NCBI GenBank assembly: GCA_039801725.1 | Contig: JBDRVE010000001.1 | Span: 41,168 to 105,167 of the forward strand | Length of the DNA stretch: 64,000 bases | Direction: 5' to 3' | Origin: a candidate division WOR-3 bacterium | GTDB lineage: Bacteria > Hydrothermota > Tepidihabitantia > Tepidihabitantales > DTDR01 | Shown: piece after piece, positions 27,496 to 36,573 of the stretch | How positions within the stretch are numbered: position 1 is the stretch's first letter | How the letters are laid out: every line of letters starts with the position of its first letter | Notes under the pieces: generated by a model | The model's input: the letters and a program-made list of their open reading frames with translations, nothing else | Told to the model about the DNA's origin: nothing | Database searches by the model: none | Position numbers and translations under genes: made by a program

Positions 27496-29569
27496 TGGTT
27501 GTTATTCCTACTGCTTTTCGGGAAAGTTGAATTCTCCCCATCTCATCAATAGCAATCACTCTCACAAAAACTTTGTCCCCAACCTTCACTTCACTTGTTA
27601 AATTTTTAACTCGGTAATTAGCCCATTGAGAAATATGACAAAGTCCTTCTTTGCCAGGAGCAATTTCAATAAACACGCCAAAGGGAACTATTCTTTTTAC
27701 TTCCCCTAAATATACTTTTCCAACTTCAACGTCTTCAACAATTGCTAAAATTCGAGATTTTGCTTTTTCAATCGCTTCCTCATTAGGTCCAGAAATTGTT
27801 ATTTTTCCATCATCTTCAATAAAAATTTCAGTGTTTGTTTCGTCAATTATTTTTCTTATTACTTTGCCTCCGGTGCCAATTACTGCACCAATTTTATCCT
27901 TAGGAATTTGGAAAGCAAATACTCGAGGAGCAAAGGTAGAAAGACATTTTCTTGGTTGGTCAATCGATTTCGCCATCAATTCTAATATTTTTCTGTGAGC
28001 CACCCGAGCCTTTTCTATTGCTTCTTTCAAAATTTCTAAAGAAACTCCTTGAATTTTTAAATCTAATTGAATAGCAGTGATACCATCTTTTGTCCCAGCC
28101 AATTTAAAATCCATATCTCCGTAATGGTCTTCTGTACCTGTAATATCAGTTAAAATTACATAATCGTTATCTTCCTTTACCAATCCCATGGCGATACCAG
28201 CTACCGCTTTCTTCAAAGGTACTCCGGCATCCATTAAAGATAAAGTGGCGCCACAAACTGTCGCCATCGAAGAAGAACCGTTTGATTCTAAAATATCAGA
28301 AACCACTCGAATAGTATAGGGAAACTCTTCTTCACTGGGCAAGAGATATTTAAAAGCCCGTTCGGCTAAATAACCATGACCAATTTCTCTTCTGGTAGGG
28401 GCTCGTAAGGGTTTTATCTCACCGGTAGAGAAAGGTGGGAAATTATAATGAAGCATAAAACGTTTTGTCCCTTCACCTTCTAAATCATCAACGATCTGTT
28501 CGTCGCTTTTTGTTCCTAAAGTGACAACAGCTAAACATTGTGTTTGACCTCGGGTAAAAATAGCTGAACCATGGGTTCGTGGCAGTACCGAAACAGCACA
28601 AGAAAGTGGTCGGATTTCATCAGGGGTACGACCGTCTATTCTTCTATGTTCTTTAAGTATTAATTTTCTCACATATTCCCGCGCACATTCTTCGATTACA
28701 TATTGAATTTGGTTTTCACAATCAGGATATTTATCTTTTAGAAGATTAAAAGCTTCTTCCCGAATTTTTCTTAAACTCTCCTGCCTTTCTTTTTTGTCAA
28801 CAATCTGATAAGCCTGAATTGTTTTTTCTTCAATTATCTCTTTTACTTCTTTAATAAACTCTTCGGGTAATAACTTCTCGGGTACTTCTAACTTAGAAAC
28901 ATCAATAATTAATCTTTCTTGTGCATCAATGATTTTTCTTATCTCTCCCATTGCTATTTCAATTGCTTCGATAATATCTTCCGGTTGAACCTCTTTACCA
29001 TCACCTTCTAACATTACTGGCGCATTTTTAGTAGCGCTAACTACTAAATCTAAAGTAGACACCTCCAATTCTTTAAGAGTTGGATTAACTATATATTTAT
29101 TATCAATCTTACCAATGCGAACAGCAGCAATTGGTTGAGAAAAAGGAATCTCTGATAGAAGAAGACTAGTTGAAGCACCAATAATTCCTAAAATATCGCC
29201 TTCATTTTCTTGATCAAAAGAAAGAAGAAAACTAATCACCTGCACATCTTGGTTAAAGGTTTTTGGGAAAAGCGGCCTTATAGAACGGTCAATTAAACGG
29301 GAAACAATAATCTCTTTATCCCTTGGTTTCCCTTCTCTTTTAAAAAAACCACCAGGAATTTTACCGGCCGCATAAGCGAGTTCCCGATAATCAACAGTTA
29401 AAGGTAAAAAATCTTGAAAAGTATTCTTCTTTTCTTTTTTATAAGTGGCAGTAGTAAGCACAATTGTGTCGCCATAACGAACTAAAGCGCTACCATCAGC
29501 TTGGCGGGCGAGGTTACCAGTCTCGATTGATAAAATCCTGCCTCCGATTTCTATCTCTACCTTACTCAT
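27473..29569 (-). CDS. pnp: Polyribonucleotide nucleotidyltransferase (PNPase)
   Basis: 698-residue phosphorolytic 3'-5' exoribonuclease. Two RNase PH domains (the second with GTEDHYGDMDFKLAGTKDGI carrying the catalytic Asp pair), a helical linker, a KH domain (IGAVIGTGGKVIRKI) and an S1 domain (VGKVYLGEVKRIVPFGVFIE) are all present in order. It directly follows rpsO (1-bp overlap), as in many genomes where this pair is regulated by mRNA processing. Confidence 0.97.
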   Translation of the reverse strand: MSKVEIEIGGRILSIETGNLARQADGSALVRYGDTIVLTTATYKKEKKNTFQDFLPLTVDYRELAYAAGKIPGGFFKREGKPRDKEIIVSRLIDRSIRPLFPKTFNQDVQVISFLLSFDQENEGDILGIIGASTSLLLSEIPFSQPIAAVRIGKIDNKYIVNPTLKELEVSTLDLVVSATKNAPVMLEGDGKEVQPEDIIEAIEIAMGEIRKIIDAQERLIIDVSKLEVPEKLLPEEFIKEVKEIIEEKTIQAYQIVDKKERQESLRKIREEAFNLLKDKYPDCENQIQYVIEECAREYVRKLILKEHRRIDGRTPDEIRPLSCAVSVLPRTHGSAIFTRGQTQCLAVVTLGTKSDEQIVDDLEGEGTKRFMLHYNFPPFSTGEIKPLRAPTRREIGHGYLAERAFKYLLPSEEEFPYTIRVVSDILESNGSSSMATVCGATLSLMDAGVPLKKAVAGIAMGLVKEDNDYVILTDITGTEDHYGDMDFKLAGTKDGITAIQLDLKIQGVSLEILKEAIEKARVAHRKILELMAKSIDQPRKCLSTFAPRVFAFQIPKDKIGAVIGTGGKVIRKIIDETNTEIFIEDDGKITISGPNEEAIEKAKSRILAIVEDVEVGKVYLGEVKRIVPFGVFIEIAPGKEGLCHISQWANYRVKNLTSEVKVGDKVFVRVIAIDEMGRIQLSRKAVGITTNDTKRKN

Positions 29570-29838
29570 TACCCTCTGAGACCAAGTTTTTCAACTATTT
29601 TTAAGTATCTTTCTTTATGATATTTCATTAGATAATTAAGATGCCGACGCCGTTGATTTATCAATTTTATTAACCCTCTGCGGGAATGTTTATCTTTTTT
29701 ATGCTTTTGTAAATGTTCTGTTAAAAGTTTTATCCTTTCAGTCAAAATAGCAATCTGGACTTCAGGTGAACCAGTGTCTTTTTCATGAAGTCTAAATTTT
29801 TCAATTATTTCTTTTTTTCTTTCTTTTGTTAAAGCCAT
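29569..29838 (-). CDS. rpsO: 30S ribosomal protein S15
   Basis: 89-residue S15 (uS15), which binds helices 20-22 of 16S r[23 protein letters not shown] and [20 protein letters not shown] are diagnostic. It lies 7 nt after the lipoprotein gene and adjoins pnp. An ACTCTCCTC complement just upstream of the ATG supplies a GAGGAG-type SD. Confidence 0.97.
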   Translation of the reverse strand: MALTKERKKEIIEKFRLHEKDTGSPEVQIAILTERIKLLTEHLQKHKKDKHSRRGLIKLINQRRRHLNYLMKYHKERYLKIVEKLGLRG

Positions 29839-29845
29839 ACTCTCC

Positions 29846-30412
29846 TCATTTTTTAAGATTATATTCTTTTAATTCTAAAATTGTAATTTCTCCATCTTCT
29901 TCTCTTTGGAATTTTACAATCCCTATCTCTTCTTTTACCCAGATGTGTTTTTGAATATCACCGTCTTCATTTTGATATCTTATCCGCCAACAATTCGAAT
30001 AATTTTCGATTCCAATTCTTAAGTCTTCAATATCCAGCACTTCTGCAGTAAATTCCTCGTTCACTTGCCACGAATTTCCTGCTTTTAATGGTAAAACAAA
30101 TTGAGTATCCGGTTCATCATCGGTATAACTTAAATATAAACTATCCTTAACCACTATTTTTACCGTTTCATCCTCTGCCAATTCTTCTAAAGCAAATAAA
30201 GAGCCGGTGAGACAAAAAGTATCGTTATTCTCGCCAATCACTTCCATTTTAAAGCTATCTACCAAACTAGTATCGCCATTCTCAATCTGCCAAACACGAT
30301 AAATCCAATAATTTCCAGGACTTAAAGGTATTAACTCTTTCTTTTCTTCTTTTTTCTTACAACTTATTAGAAAAGCTGATATTCCTAATAGAATTATAAC
30401 ACTCTTCTTCAT
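29846..30412 (-). CDS. Small lipoprotein, unknown function
   Basis: 188 residues with a lipoprotein signal ([17 protein letters not shown]) followed by lysine/glutamate-rich residues and a beta-rich domain that opens [18 protein letters not shown]. Such domains occur in many lipoproteins of FCB-like bacteria, with no known function. I place the start at ATG 30412. An ATG 12 nt further upstream is followed by GGAGGAG, which is better read as the SD of the 30412 start. It is the first gene of the rpsO-pnp unit. Confidence 0.7.
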   Translation of the reverse strand: MKKSVIILLGISAFLISCKKKEEKKELIPLSPGNYWIYRVWQIENGDTSLVDSFKMEVIGENNDTFCLTGSLFALEELAEDETVKIVVKDSLYLSYTDDEPDTQFVLPLKAGNSWQVNEEFTAEVLDIEDLRIGIENYSNCWRIRYQNEDGDIQKHIWVKEEIGIVKFQREEDGEITILELKEYNLKK

Positions 30413-30436
30413 CTTCTCCTCCATATTTTGTTAATA

Positions 30437-30464
30437 ATTATAATCAGAGAATCAAATAAGTCAA
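30437..30464 (-). promoter_or_regulatory. Promoter of the lipoprotein-rpsO-pnp unit
   Basis: Minus-strand TTGACT (30459-30464), 16-nt spacer, TATAAT (30437-30442). The 24-nt gap to the ATG contains GGAGGAG, placing it in the SD-led class. Confidence 0.75.
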
Positions 30465-30639
30465 CAATATGTTAAGCCACAATTCTCAGAAAAAATAAGA
30501 CCATTAATGTGAAAAATGATTATAGTTTCTTTAAAATATACAGATTAGCAAAATAAATTATAATTTCTTAATCAATTAATTTCTATGATTATCTCTTATT
30601 TTCTTCGCTGAAAAACTTATCCAGCCCGTTTTTAATATT

Positions 30640-31060
30640 TTCCTAACCTTTATCAATAAATTTAAAACCTTTTTGCTGTCCCTAAATCCCAAATTAGATA
30701 ACATAGCGCCTCTAAAAATCTATATGAAAAAATTTTATCATACCAATTCAATACGTTCCTTACTTCATTATACCATCCATAAAGTAATAAATATCATAAA
30801 CATTTAAATTATCTTATCTACCTTAAATACTTAAATAATTTAAATTCATCTGCTATACCTAAATACCTAACATAGCAGAAAAAGATTATCGATGCCTTTC
30901 ATGGAAAATTTATTAATAAAAACTCTTACAAAGTTATTAACCTCCTTCTTTTTAGAATTAACATCTCTCTCCTTTTAAGGCTCATCTTTTTCATTCCTCT
31001 CAAAATCGTTATCGCTAACCCTTGGAAACCCATCTCAGTGTCACTTCTTCTCCCCTGGGT
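30640..31060. repeat. Degenerate dispersed segment, copy A
   Basis: About 420 bp that align by eye over their whole length with 61150-61575. Shared blocks include AAATTTAAAACCTTTTT, TCTATATGAAAAA and TAAATTCATCTRCTMTA. Minus-strand frames preserve the same peptide traces in both copies (DKIF..FLEAL, then TAKKVLNLL), broken by stops and shifts. It looks like the relic of one gene or element present twice. The flank 30465-30639 is AT-rich with nothing recognisable. Confidence 0.55.
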
Positions 31061-31301
31061 TGTTAATAGTAACCGACCCACCTTTTGCTATTGATTTTAA
31101 GACAATAAAGAATAATTATCATGGGAAAGAAGAAAGTTATCAAAAGGTTATTGTGGGATACCAAAAGATAAGTATTATGAATTTTCTGTGAATTGGCTAA
31201 AAGAGATATATCGAACATTAAAAGACACTAGTAGTTTTTATTTATCGGGCTATAAGAAATATAAGTTTAATAAAGATGAGAATTACCTTAAAGATTTTTA
31301 G
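31060..31301 (+). pseudogene. Fragment of a DNA methyltransferase (DPPF motif)
   Basis: The plus strand reads IVTDPPFAIDFK (motif IV of N6-adenine/N4-cytosine methyltransferases, 31066-31101) and continues NNYHGKEESYQKVIVGYQK. After a one-base shift at about 31167 it runs KYYEFSVNWLKEIYRTLKDT-SSFYLSGY to a stop at 31299-31301. The aromatic-WLKE-RxLKDxGSFYL pattern is typical of the motif IV-V region. There is no N-terminus, no AdoMet motif and no target-recognition domain, so the gene is dead. Confidence 0.6.
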
Positions 31302-31694
31302 TAATTAATGGAGTATTGAGCAAACATAATAACACACTAACAAAATTACTTTAGAGATTATAAAATAAGAGAAAAAAACAATTTTACCAAGAGCGATATT
31401 AGGCTGGCAAATATTTTGGGTTCTCGCAAAACGATTTAGGCAGAGGCTAATTACTTTTTATTAGCAGCGCAGGAATTTGTTATGTTGATTACTAAATAGG
31501 TTTAAAGACCAGAAAAACAAAAGATGCTTTAACGATTGATATTCAAGAAATCAAAGATTTTACTGAAAAGAATTTTTTTCGGAGGAAAATAAAAAATCTT
31601 TTCCAATTAAAAAGGCTTCTTTTTTTCAGTTTTGTAAATTAATATTAGAAGGAATAATCAGCGGAATTTTTAAAAATATATCTAACACTTTAAA
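31302..31694 (+). other. Decayed coding sequence of unknown family
   Basis: No intact gene. Broken plus-strand frames look protein-like: KSDIRLANILGSRKTI-stop-AEANYFLLAAQEFVMLIT at about 31400-31495 and RKTKDALTIDIQEIKDFTEK near 31510-31570, continuing after a shift as SFPIKKASFFQFCKLILEG. I do not recognise the family. This may be the tail of the element that carried the methyltransferase. Confidence 0.35.
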
Positions 31695-31722
31695 TTGACA
31701 GATTTTTATATTTTATTAAAAT
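31695..31722 (+). promoter_or_regulatory. Promoter of tRNA-Pro and the hpt-ade unit
   Basis: TTGACA (31695-31700), 16-nt spacer, TAAAAT (31717-31722), 8 nt to the first base of the tRNA. hpt starts 13 nt after the tRNA and no second promoter is seen, so the salvage genes probably depend on it. Confidence 0.75.
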
Positions 31723-31730
31723 AGAATTAA

Positions 31731-31804
31731 CGGGGCGTAGCGCAGTGGTTTAGCGCGCTTGGTTCGGGACCAAGAGGTCGCTGGTTCAAATCCAGTCGCC
31801 CCGA
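31731..31804 (+). tRNA. tRNA-Pro (anticodon CGG)
   Basis: A 74-nt cloverleaf: acceptor CGGGGCG/CGCCCCG, D stem GCGC/GCGC, anticodon stem CTTGG/CCAAG around the loop TTCGGGA (anticodon CGG, decoding CCG), T stem GCTGG/CCAGT with TTCAAAT, discriminator A. CCA is not encoded. All arms pair fully except one weak T-stem pair. It is transcribed just ahead of hpt. Confidence 0.95.
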
Positions 31805-31817
31805 TTTTTAATATTTT

Positions 31818-32354
31818 ATGATAAATATCAAAGTTTTTAAGTTGATTGGTGAAGAAGATATCAAAGAGAAAGTTAAAGAACTGGCTGATAGAATAAGTAA
31901 AGATTATTGCAATAAGGATTTGGTTTTGATCGGTGTGCTAAAAGGTGCCTTTGTCTTTCTAGCTGATTTAATCAGAAACTTAACCATTCCCTGTTGTTGT
32001 GATTTTATAAAAGTTAGTAGCTATGGCCAAGGTACCGAAACTTCAGGAGTAGTGAAAATTGTGGCTGATATCTCAACACCAATTGAAAATAAAGATGTCT
32101 TATTGGTAGAAGATATTGTTGATACCGGTTTAACTTTGAAGTATTTAATTGACCATTTATCTCTTAAGAAGCCAAAGTCATTAAAAATTTGTGCCTTGCT
32201 TGATAAACCTGAAAAACATAGATTAAAAATTTCGATTGATTATCTTGGTTTTACTATTCCAAACAAGTTTGTTGTTGGGTATGGAATCGATTATGATGAA
32301 AAATTTCGTTATCTTCCTTATATTGGTTATATTGAATTAAATGAAAAAGAATAA
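31818..32354 (+). CDS. hpt: Hypoxanthine phosphoribosyltransferase
   Basis: Salvages hypoxanthine (and usually guanine) with PRPP to IMP/GMP. The 178 residues contain the PRPP motif VLLVEDIVDTGLTLKYL (about residue 95), the VLKGAFVFLADL strand and the C-terminal FVVGYGIDYDEKFRYLPYIG. It lies 13 nt behind tRNA-Pro with no SD, and its 3' end overlaps the adenine deaminase gene by 14 bp. Confidence 0.95.
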   Translation: MINIKVFKLIGEEDIKEKVKELADRISKDYCNKDLVLIGVLKGAFVFLADLIRNLTIPCCCDFIKVSSYGQGTETSGVVKIVADISTPIENKDVLLVEDIVDTGLTLKYLIDHLSLKKPKSLKICALLDKPEKHRLKISIDYLGFTIPNKFVVGYGIDYDEKFRYLPYIGYIELNEKE

Positions 32355-34083
32355 TCTCTTCTCGTTAATAAAAGCAGCAAAAGGAGAAAAGAAAGGTTCT
32401 TTACTTATTAAAAATTGCCAACTTTTAAATCTTTTTACGGGCGAATTAGAAGAGACAAATATTTTAATTGATGGTGACTATATCTGCGGTATTGGTAAGG
32501 AATATCACGATGGAGAAAGAATAATTGATGGCAAAGGCTTATATGCACTGCCAGGATTTATTGAAAGTCATATTCATATCGAGAGTTCCCTCTTATCATT
32601 GGCAGAATTTAGTTATTATGCCTTGCTTTCAGGAACCACTACTTGTGTTTGCGATCCCCATGAGATTACTAATGTCTTAGGAATTGACGGCATAAAATAT
32701 TTCTTAAAGGAAAGTGAAAATTTAATACTCAATTTTTATTTTTATTTTCCTTCTTGTGTGCCAGCAACACCTTTTGAAGACCTGCCTTTTAAAATCTCTC
32801 TTGCTTCTTTTCTCAAACTACTCAAAAACAAAAGAATAATTGGTTTAGGCGAAGTGATGAATTTTCCTGGAGTGATAAATTGCGAAAAAGATTTAATTAA
32901 CAAAATTTATTATACACAAAAATTTAACAAAATTATTGATGGCCATTCTCCTTTACTTTTGGGAACTAATCTAAATGCCTATCTTTCTTCGGGTATCTAT
33001 TCTGACCACGAAATAACCAACTTAGAAGAAGCAAAAGAAAAATTGAAAAAAGGGATGTGGTTAATGATAAGGGAAGGGAGTGCGGCCAAAAATTTTTTAG
33101 ATTTAAAAGAGATAATAAAATCTGATAGTATTGACCGCTTGATCTTTATTTCCGATGATATTCATCCCGAAGAACTTATCAATTTAGGTCATTTAAACCG
33201 AATATTAAAAAAGGCAATCAATCATAATATTCCTGTTCATTGGGCAGTGAGAATGGTTAGCTTTAATCCAGCAAATTTCTTTGGTTTTAAAAGGTTGGGA
33301 TTAGTGGCACCAGGTTATCGAGCAGACGTAAATCTTGTGGATAATTTGAAAGATTTTAAAACTATCTATCTTATCAAAGATGGTAAATTGGTGGTTGATA
33401 ACGGTAAGATTTTAGATATTAGAAAAGCAGGTTATTCATTTTCTCTAATTAAAAAAATTTACCAAACTATAAAAGTAAAAAAGATAAAAAAAGAACTTCT
33501 AAAGGTCTTCGGAAACCGGAGGGGGTTATTACGAGTGATTAAAATTATTCCTAACCAAATTATTACCGAAGAACTTTTAACTTATCCAAAAATGGAAAAT
33601 GATTTGGTAGTAAGTGACCGAGAAAGGGATATATTAAAACTGGTTGTTATTAATCGACATAAAAAAGAACCACAAATGGGTATTGGTTTCGTAACTGGTT
33701 TTAATTTAAAAGAAGGAGCAATTGCTTCTTCGGTTGCTCACGATTCTCACCATCTTGTTGCCTGTGGTGTCGATGATGAAAGTATTGTTACCGCAATAAA
33801 TAAGATTATCGAAGAACAGGGTGGTTTAGCGATTAGCCGAGAAAAAGAAATTCTTTCTTTTTTACCCTTAAAGATTGCTGGTCTAATGGCTAACTTAAAA
33901 GCACCAGAAGTTGCTAGTTCTTTAAATTTATTACTTAACCTTACAAAAAAATTGGGTTGCACCTTGGAAAACCCTTTTATTACTTTATCTTTTCTTGCTT
34001 TACCGGTAATACCAGAACTTAAATTAACTGATAAAGGATATTTTTCAGCCAAAAATTGGCAGTTTATTAGTTTGTGGAGTTAG
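32341..34083 (+). CDS. ade: Adenine deaminase
   Basis: 580-residue amidohydrolase converting adenine to hypoxanthine, the substrate of the upstream Hpt. Metal-binding motifs visible are ESHIHIESS (His-x-His, about residue 80), the Glu block GLGEVMNFPGV, GHSPLL, and SDDIHPEEL. The C-terminal adenine-deaminase domain starts near residue 400, with GFNLKEGAIASSVAHDSHHL carrying a His cluster. The length is standard for AdeC. It overlaps hpt and the LOG-like gene on either side. Confidence 0.95.
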   Translation: MKKNNLFSLIKAAKGEKKGSLLIKNCQLLNLFTGELEETNILIDGDYICGIGKEYHDGERIIDGKGLYALPGFIESHIHIESSLLSLAEFSYYALLSGTTTCVCDPHEITNVLGIDGIKYFLKESENLILNFYFYFPSCVPATPFEDLPFKISLASFLKLLKNKRIIGLGEVMNFPGVINCEKDLINKIYYTQKFNKIIDGHSPLLLGTNLNAYLSSGIYSDHEITNLEEAKEKLKKGMWLMIREGSAAKNFLDLKEIIKSDSIDRLIFISDDIHPEELINLGHLNRILKKAINHNIPVHWAVRMVSFNPANFFGFKRLGLVAPGYRADVNLVDNLKDFKTIYLIKDGKLVVDNGKILDIRKAGYSFSLIKKIYQTIKVKKIKKELLKVFGNRRGLLRVIKIIPNQIITEELLTYPKMENDLVVSDRERDILKLVVINRHKKEPQMGIGFVTGFNLKEGAIASSVAHDSHHLVACGVDDESIVTAINKIIEEQGGLAISREKEILSFLPLKIAGLMANLKAPEVASSLNLLLNLTKKLGCTLENPFITLSFLALPVIPELKLTDKGYFSAKNWQFISLWS

Positions 34084-34538
34084 AAAAAAAATTTTTTGTC
34101 GGAGTTATTGGTCCAAATAATCCAAGCAAAAAGATTTATCAACTTGCTTATCAAATTGGTAAAGAGATTGGTAAAAGAAATTGGGTGTTAATTTGTGGTG
34201 GTTTAGGTGGTATAATGGAAGCAGTTTCCAAAGGAGCAAAAGAGGAAGGTGGTTTAACAATTGGCATCTTGCCTAATAGCGAAAAATCTTTTGCCAATCC
34301 CTATATTGATATTCCCATCGCTACCGGTTTAAACGAAGCAAGAAATTTAATAATTGTTTTAACCAGTGATGTGATTATTGCCGTTGGTAAAGGTTACGGC
34401 ACATTATCCGAAATTGCTTTCGCCTTAAAATATAACAAAAAAGTATTTGGTTTAAAAACTTGGCAGAAAGAATTACCAATTATAAAAATAAAAAATATTA
34501 AAGAATTAATAAAAAAACTCATCAATCTTGCATATTAA
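34074..34538 (+). CDS. LOG/TIGR00725-type nucleoside monophosphate hydrolase-like protein
   Basis: 154-residue Rossmann protein of the LOG (lysine decarboxylase-like) superfamily. CGGLGGIMEAVSKGAKE and GKGYGTLSEIAFAL correspond to the family motifs GGxxGxMxxxxxxA and PGGxGTxxE, with Lys replacing the first Gly. LOG and PpnN enzymes cleave nucleoside 5'-monophosphates to base plus ribose 5-phosphate; this short clade is not well characterised. It starts with GTG overlapping ade, so AMP to adenine is a tempting role, but this is inference. Confidence 0.75.
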   Translation: MELEKKFFVGVIGPNNPSKKIYQLAYQIGKEIGKRNWVLICGGLGGIMEAVSKGAKEEGGLTIGILPNSEKSFANPYIDIPIATGLNEARNLIIVLTSDVIIAVGKGYGTLSEIAFALKYNKKVFGLKTWQKELPIIKIKNIKELIKKLINLAY

Positions 34539-34556
34539 ATATTGATTAATTATAAT
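34528..34556 (+). promoter_or_regulatory. Leaderless promoter of ptsH (GTG start)
   Basis: TTGCAT (34528-34533), 17-nt spacer, TATAAT (34551-34556), 5 nt to GTG at 34562. The -35 lies within the end of the LOG-like gene. Confidence 0.6.
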
Positions 34557-34561
34557 TATTA

Positions 34562-34822
34562 GTGAAAATGGTGAGGGAAAAGGCAAAAGTGGGGATTGAA
34601 ATTGGCTTACACGCTCGACCAGCAGCCGAGTTTGTAAAGATTGCTGAAAGATTTAAATCAAAAATAAGGGTTTGTAAAGATGGCATCTGGGTTAACGGAA
34701 AAAGTATTTTATCCCTACTAACCTTGGCAGCTGAAAGGGGAAGTGAACTTATCTTAGAAGCTGATGGCCCAGATGAACAAGAAGCAATTGAAGCATTAAA
34801 AAAATTCCTTACTAACCAATGA
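34562..34822 (+). CDS. ptsH: Phosphocarrier protein HPr
   Basis: 86-residue PTS phosphocarrier. The phosphorylated His is His17 in GLHARPAAEF, and Ser48 in NGKSILSL corresponds to the regulatory Ser46 site of HPr kinase, which is encoded at 54927-55919. The start is GTG 34562 (alternatively ATG 34568, removing two residues). Its 3' end overlaps ptsI by 4 bp. No sugar-specific IIB/IIC proteins lie nearby. Confidence 0.95.
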   Translation: MKMVREKAKVGIEIGLHARPAAEFVKIAERFKSKIRVCKDGIWVNGKSILSLLTLAAERGSELILEADGPDEQEAIEALKKFLTNQ

Positions 34823-36573
34823 AAGAAAGAATTTTAAGAGGCATTCCCATAAACGGTGATTTCGGTTATGGTGAAATAGAAGTCTATTCACCACAATTGC
34901 CAGTTATTGAAAAAAAAGAAATCTCTGCCGAAGAAATTTTTCAAGAAAAAGAAAGGTTAGATAAAGCTATTACTCTAACAAAAGAAGATTTTGAAAAAAT
35001 TTACCAAAAGGTAAGGGCAGAAATGGGAAAAGATATTGCCGAATTCATTAAAATCCAGATTGCTTTTCTCACTGATGAAACGGTTATAAAAGAGGCTAAA
35101 GAACTAATTGAAAAAGGAAGGGTATCTGCCGAATATGCTTATTCCGAAGTTATCAAAAGATATTATCACAATTTAGCAAGTAAAGGAGTAAGCGTTTTTG
35201 TTGATAAAAGTTCAGAAATTTTTGATGTCTGTCTTTATGTGTTGAAAAAATTAAAAGATAGTAAAAAGGGATTCTCACTACTTTTTCCCGATAAAAAATG
35301 TCTTCTTTTTGCTCACACTTTAACCCCGATGAATATGGCAATTTTAGATAAAGAGTATATTTTAGGTATTGCCTTGGAAATGGGTGGTAAGACTTCCCAT
35401 ATTTCTATAATGGCAAAAGCAAAAGAGATTCCTGCCGTGGTGGGTGTAGAAAATCTTTTACAATTTAGCAGCAAAGTTAAGGAAGCAATAATTGACGGTA
35501 ATCGAGGTTTAGTAATTCTTTCTCCTACAGAAAAGAGAATAAAATTTTACGAAAAAGAAAAAGAAGAATTAGGTAAGCGACGAAAGGCGCTAATCACCCA
35601 AAAAGAACAGGAAGCAAAAACAAAAGATGGAAAGTATGTGGACATCTCAGCTAATATTGAGTTTGTTTATGAAGCAGTAATGGCAAAAGAATATGGTGCG
35701 AAAGGAATCGGCCTTTTTCGAACTGAATATCTCTTTTTATCCAAAAGAGAATTACCAAGCGAAGAAGAGCAGTACCAATTTTATAAAGAGGTTGCCGAAA
35801 AGATGAAACCCTATTTTGTTATTATCCGGACTTTTGATTTAGGCGGTGATAAAATAATTCCTGGCTATTTTGAAAATAACCCTTTTTTAGGTTGGCGAGG
35901 AATAAGATTCTGTCTAAGCAATTTAAATTTCTTTAAAACTCAATTACGAGCAATCTTAAGGGCTTCCCAAACAAGAAATATTAAAGTGATGTTGCCGATG
36001 GTAAGTAATATTGATGAAGTTATCAAGACCAAAAATATCTTAGAAGAGATAAAACAAGAATTAAAAGAGAAAAATATCGATTTTGATGAGAATATTGAAT
36101 TAGGAATTATGATTGAAACACCTTCTTCAGTTTTACTTTCGGATGTGTTAGCAAAATTATGTTCTTTCTTTTCTATCGGCTCCAATGACCTTACCCAATA
36201 CACTTTGGCCTGTGACCGTGGAAACGAAAAAGTAAGTTATCTCTTCAGCCATTACCATCCGGCAGTTTTAAGACTAATAAAAGAAACGATAAAGAATGGC
36301 CACAGAAATGGTATTTGGGTTGGTTTATGTGGCGAATTGGCAAGCGAACCTTTCGGTATAATTATTTTAATTGGTATGGGAATCGATGAACTATCAATGG
36401 CGCCACAATTTATTCCCTATGCAAAAGAACTTATCTCCTTCTTAGATACCGATTTTTGTAAAGAGATTGCCGAGAAAGTAATAAACTTTTCTACCCCTTC
36501 GGAAGTATTACGTTATCTTAAAAAGAGAATTAAAAAGGAAAAAATTCCCTTAGAAAAATACTCCTATGTTTGA
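34819..36573 (+). CDS. ptsI: PTS enzyme I (phosphoenolpyruvate-protein phosphotransferase)
   Basis: 584 residues. Moves phosphate from PEP to HPr. The phospho-His is in GGKTSHISIMAKAKEIPAVV (about residue 190). The C-terminal PEP-binding domain has GLFRTEYLFL, RTFDLGGDK, the Arg-rich GWRGIRFCL and the proton-donor Cys in GLCGELASEP. Length and order are normal. It overlaps ptsH and the sugar isomerase gene, forming one unit with them. Confidence 0.95.
   Translation: MKERILRGIPINGDFGYGEIEVYSPQLPVIEKKEISAEEIFQEKERLDKAITLTKEDFEKIYQKVRAEMGKDIAEFIKIQIAFLTDETVIKEAKELIEKGRVSAEYAYSEVIKRYYHNLASKGVSVFVDKSSEIFDVCLYVLKKLKDSKKGFSLLFPDKKCLLFAHTLTPMNMAILDKEYILGIALEMGGKTSHISIMAKAKEIPAVVGVENLLQFSSKVKEAIIDGNRGLVILSPTEKRIKFYEKEKEELGKRRKALITQKEQEAKTKDGKYVDISANIEFVYEAVMAKEYGAKGIGLFRTEYLFLSKRELPSEEEQYQFYKEVAEKMKPYFVIIRTFDLGGDKIIPGYFENNPFLGWRGIRFCLSNLNFFKTQLRAILRASQTRNIKVMLPMVSNIDEVIKTKNILEEIKQELKEKNIDFDENIELGIMIETPSSVLLSDVLAKLCSFFSIGSNDLTQYTLACDRGNEKVSYLFSHYHPAVLRLIKETIKNGHRNGIWVGLCGELASEPFGIIILIGMGIDELSMAPQFIPYAKELISFLDTDFCKEIAEKVINFSTPSEVLRYLKKRIKKEKIPLEKYSYV

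Noticed and set aside
30600..30720. HD-domain phosphohydrolase fragment in copy A (KILKTGWISF resembling the GW motif of that family)
   Set aside because: The resemblance covers only about ten residues, and the HD residues themselves are absent.
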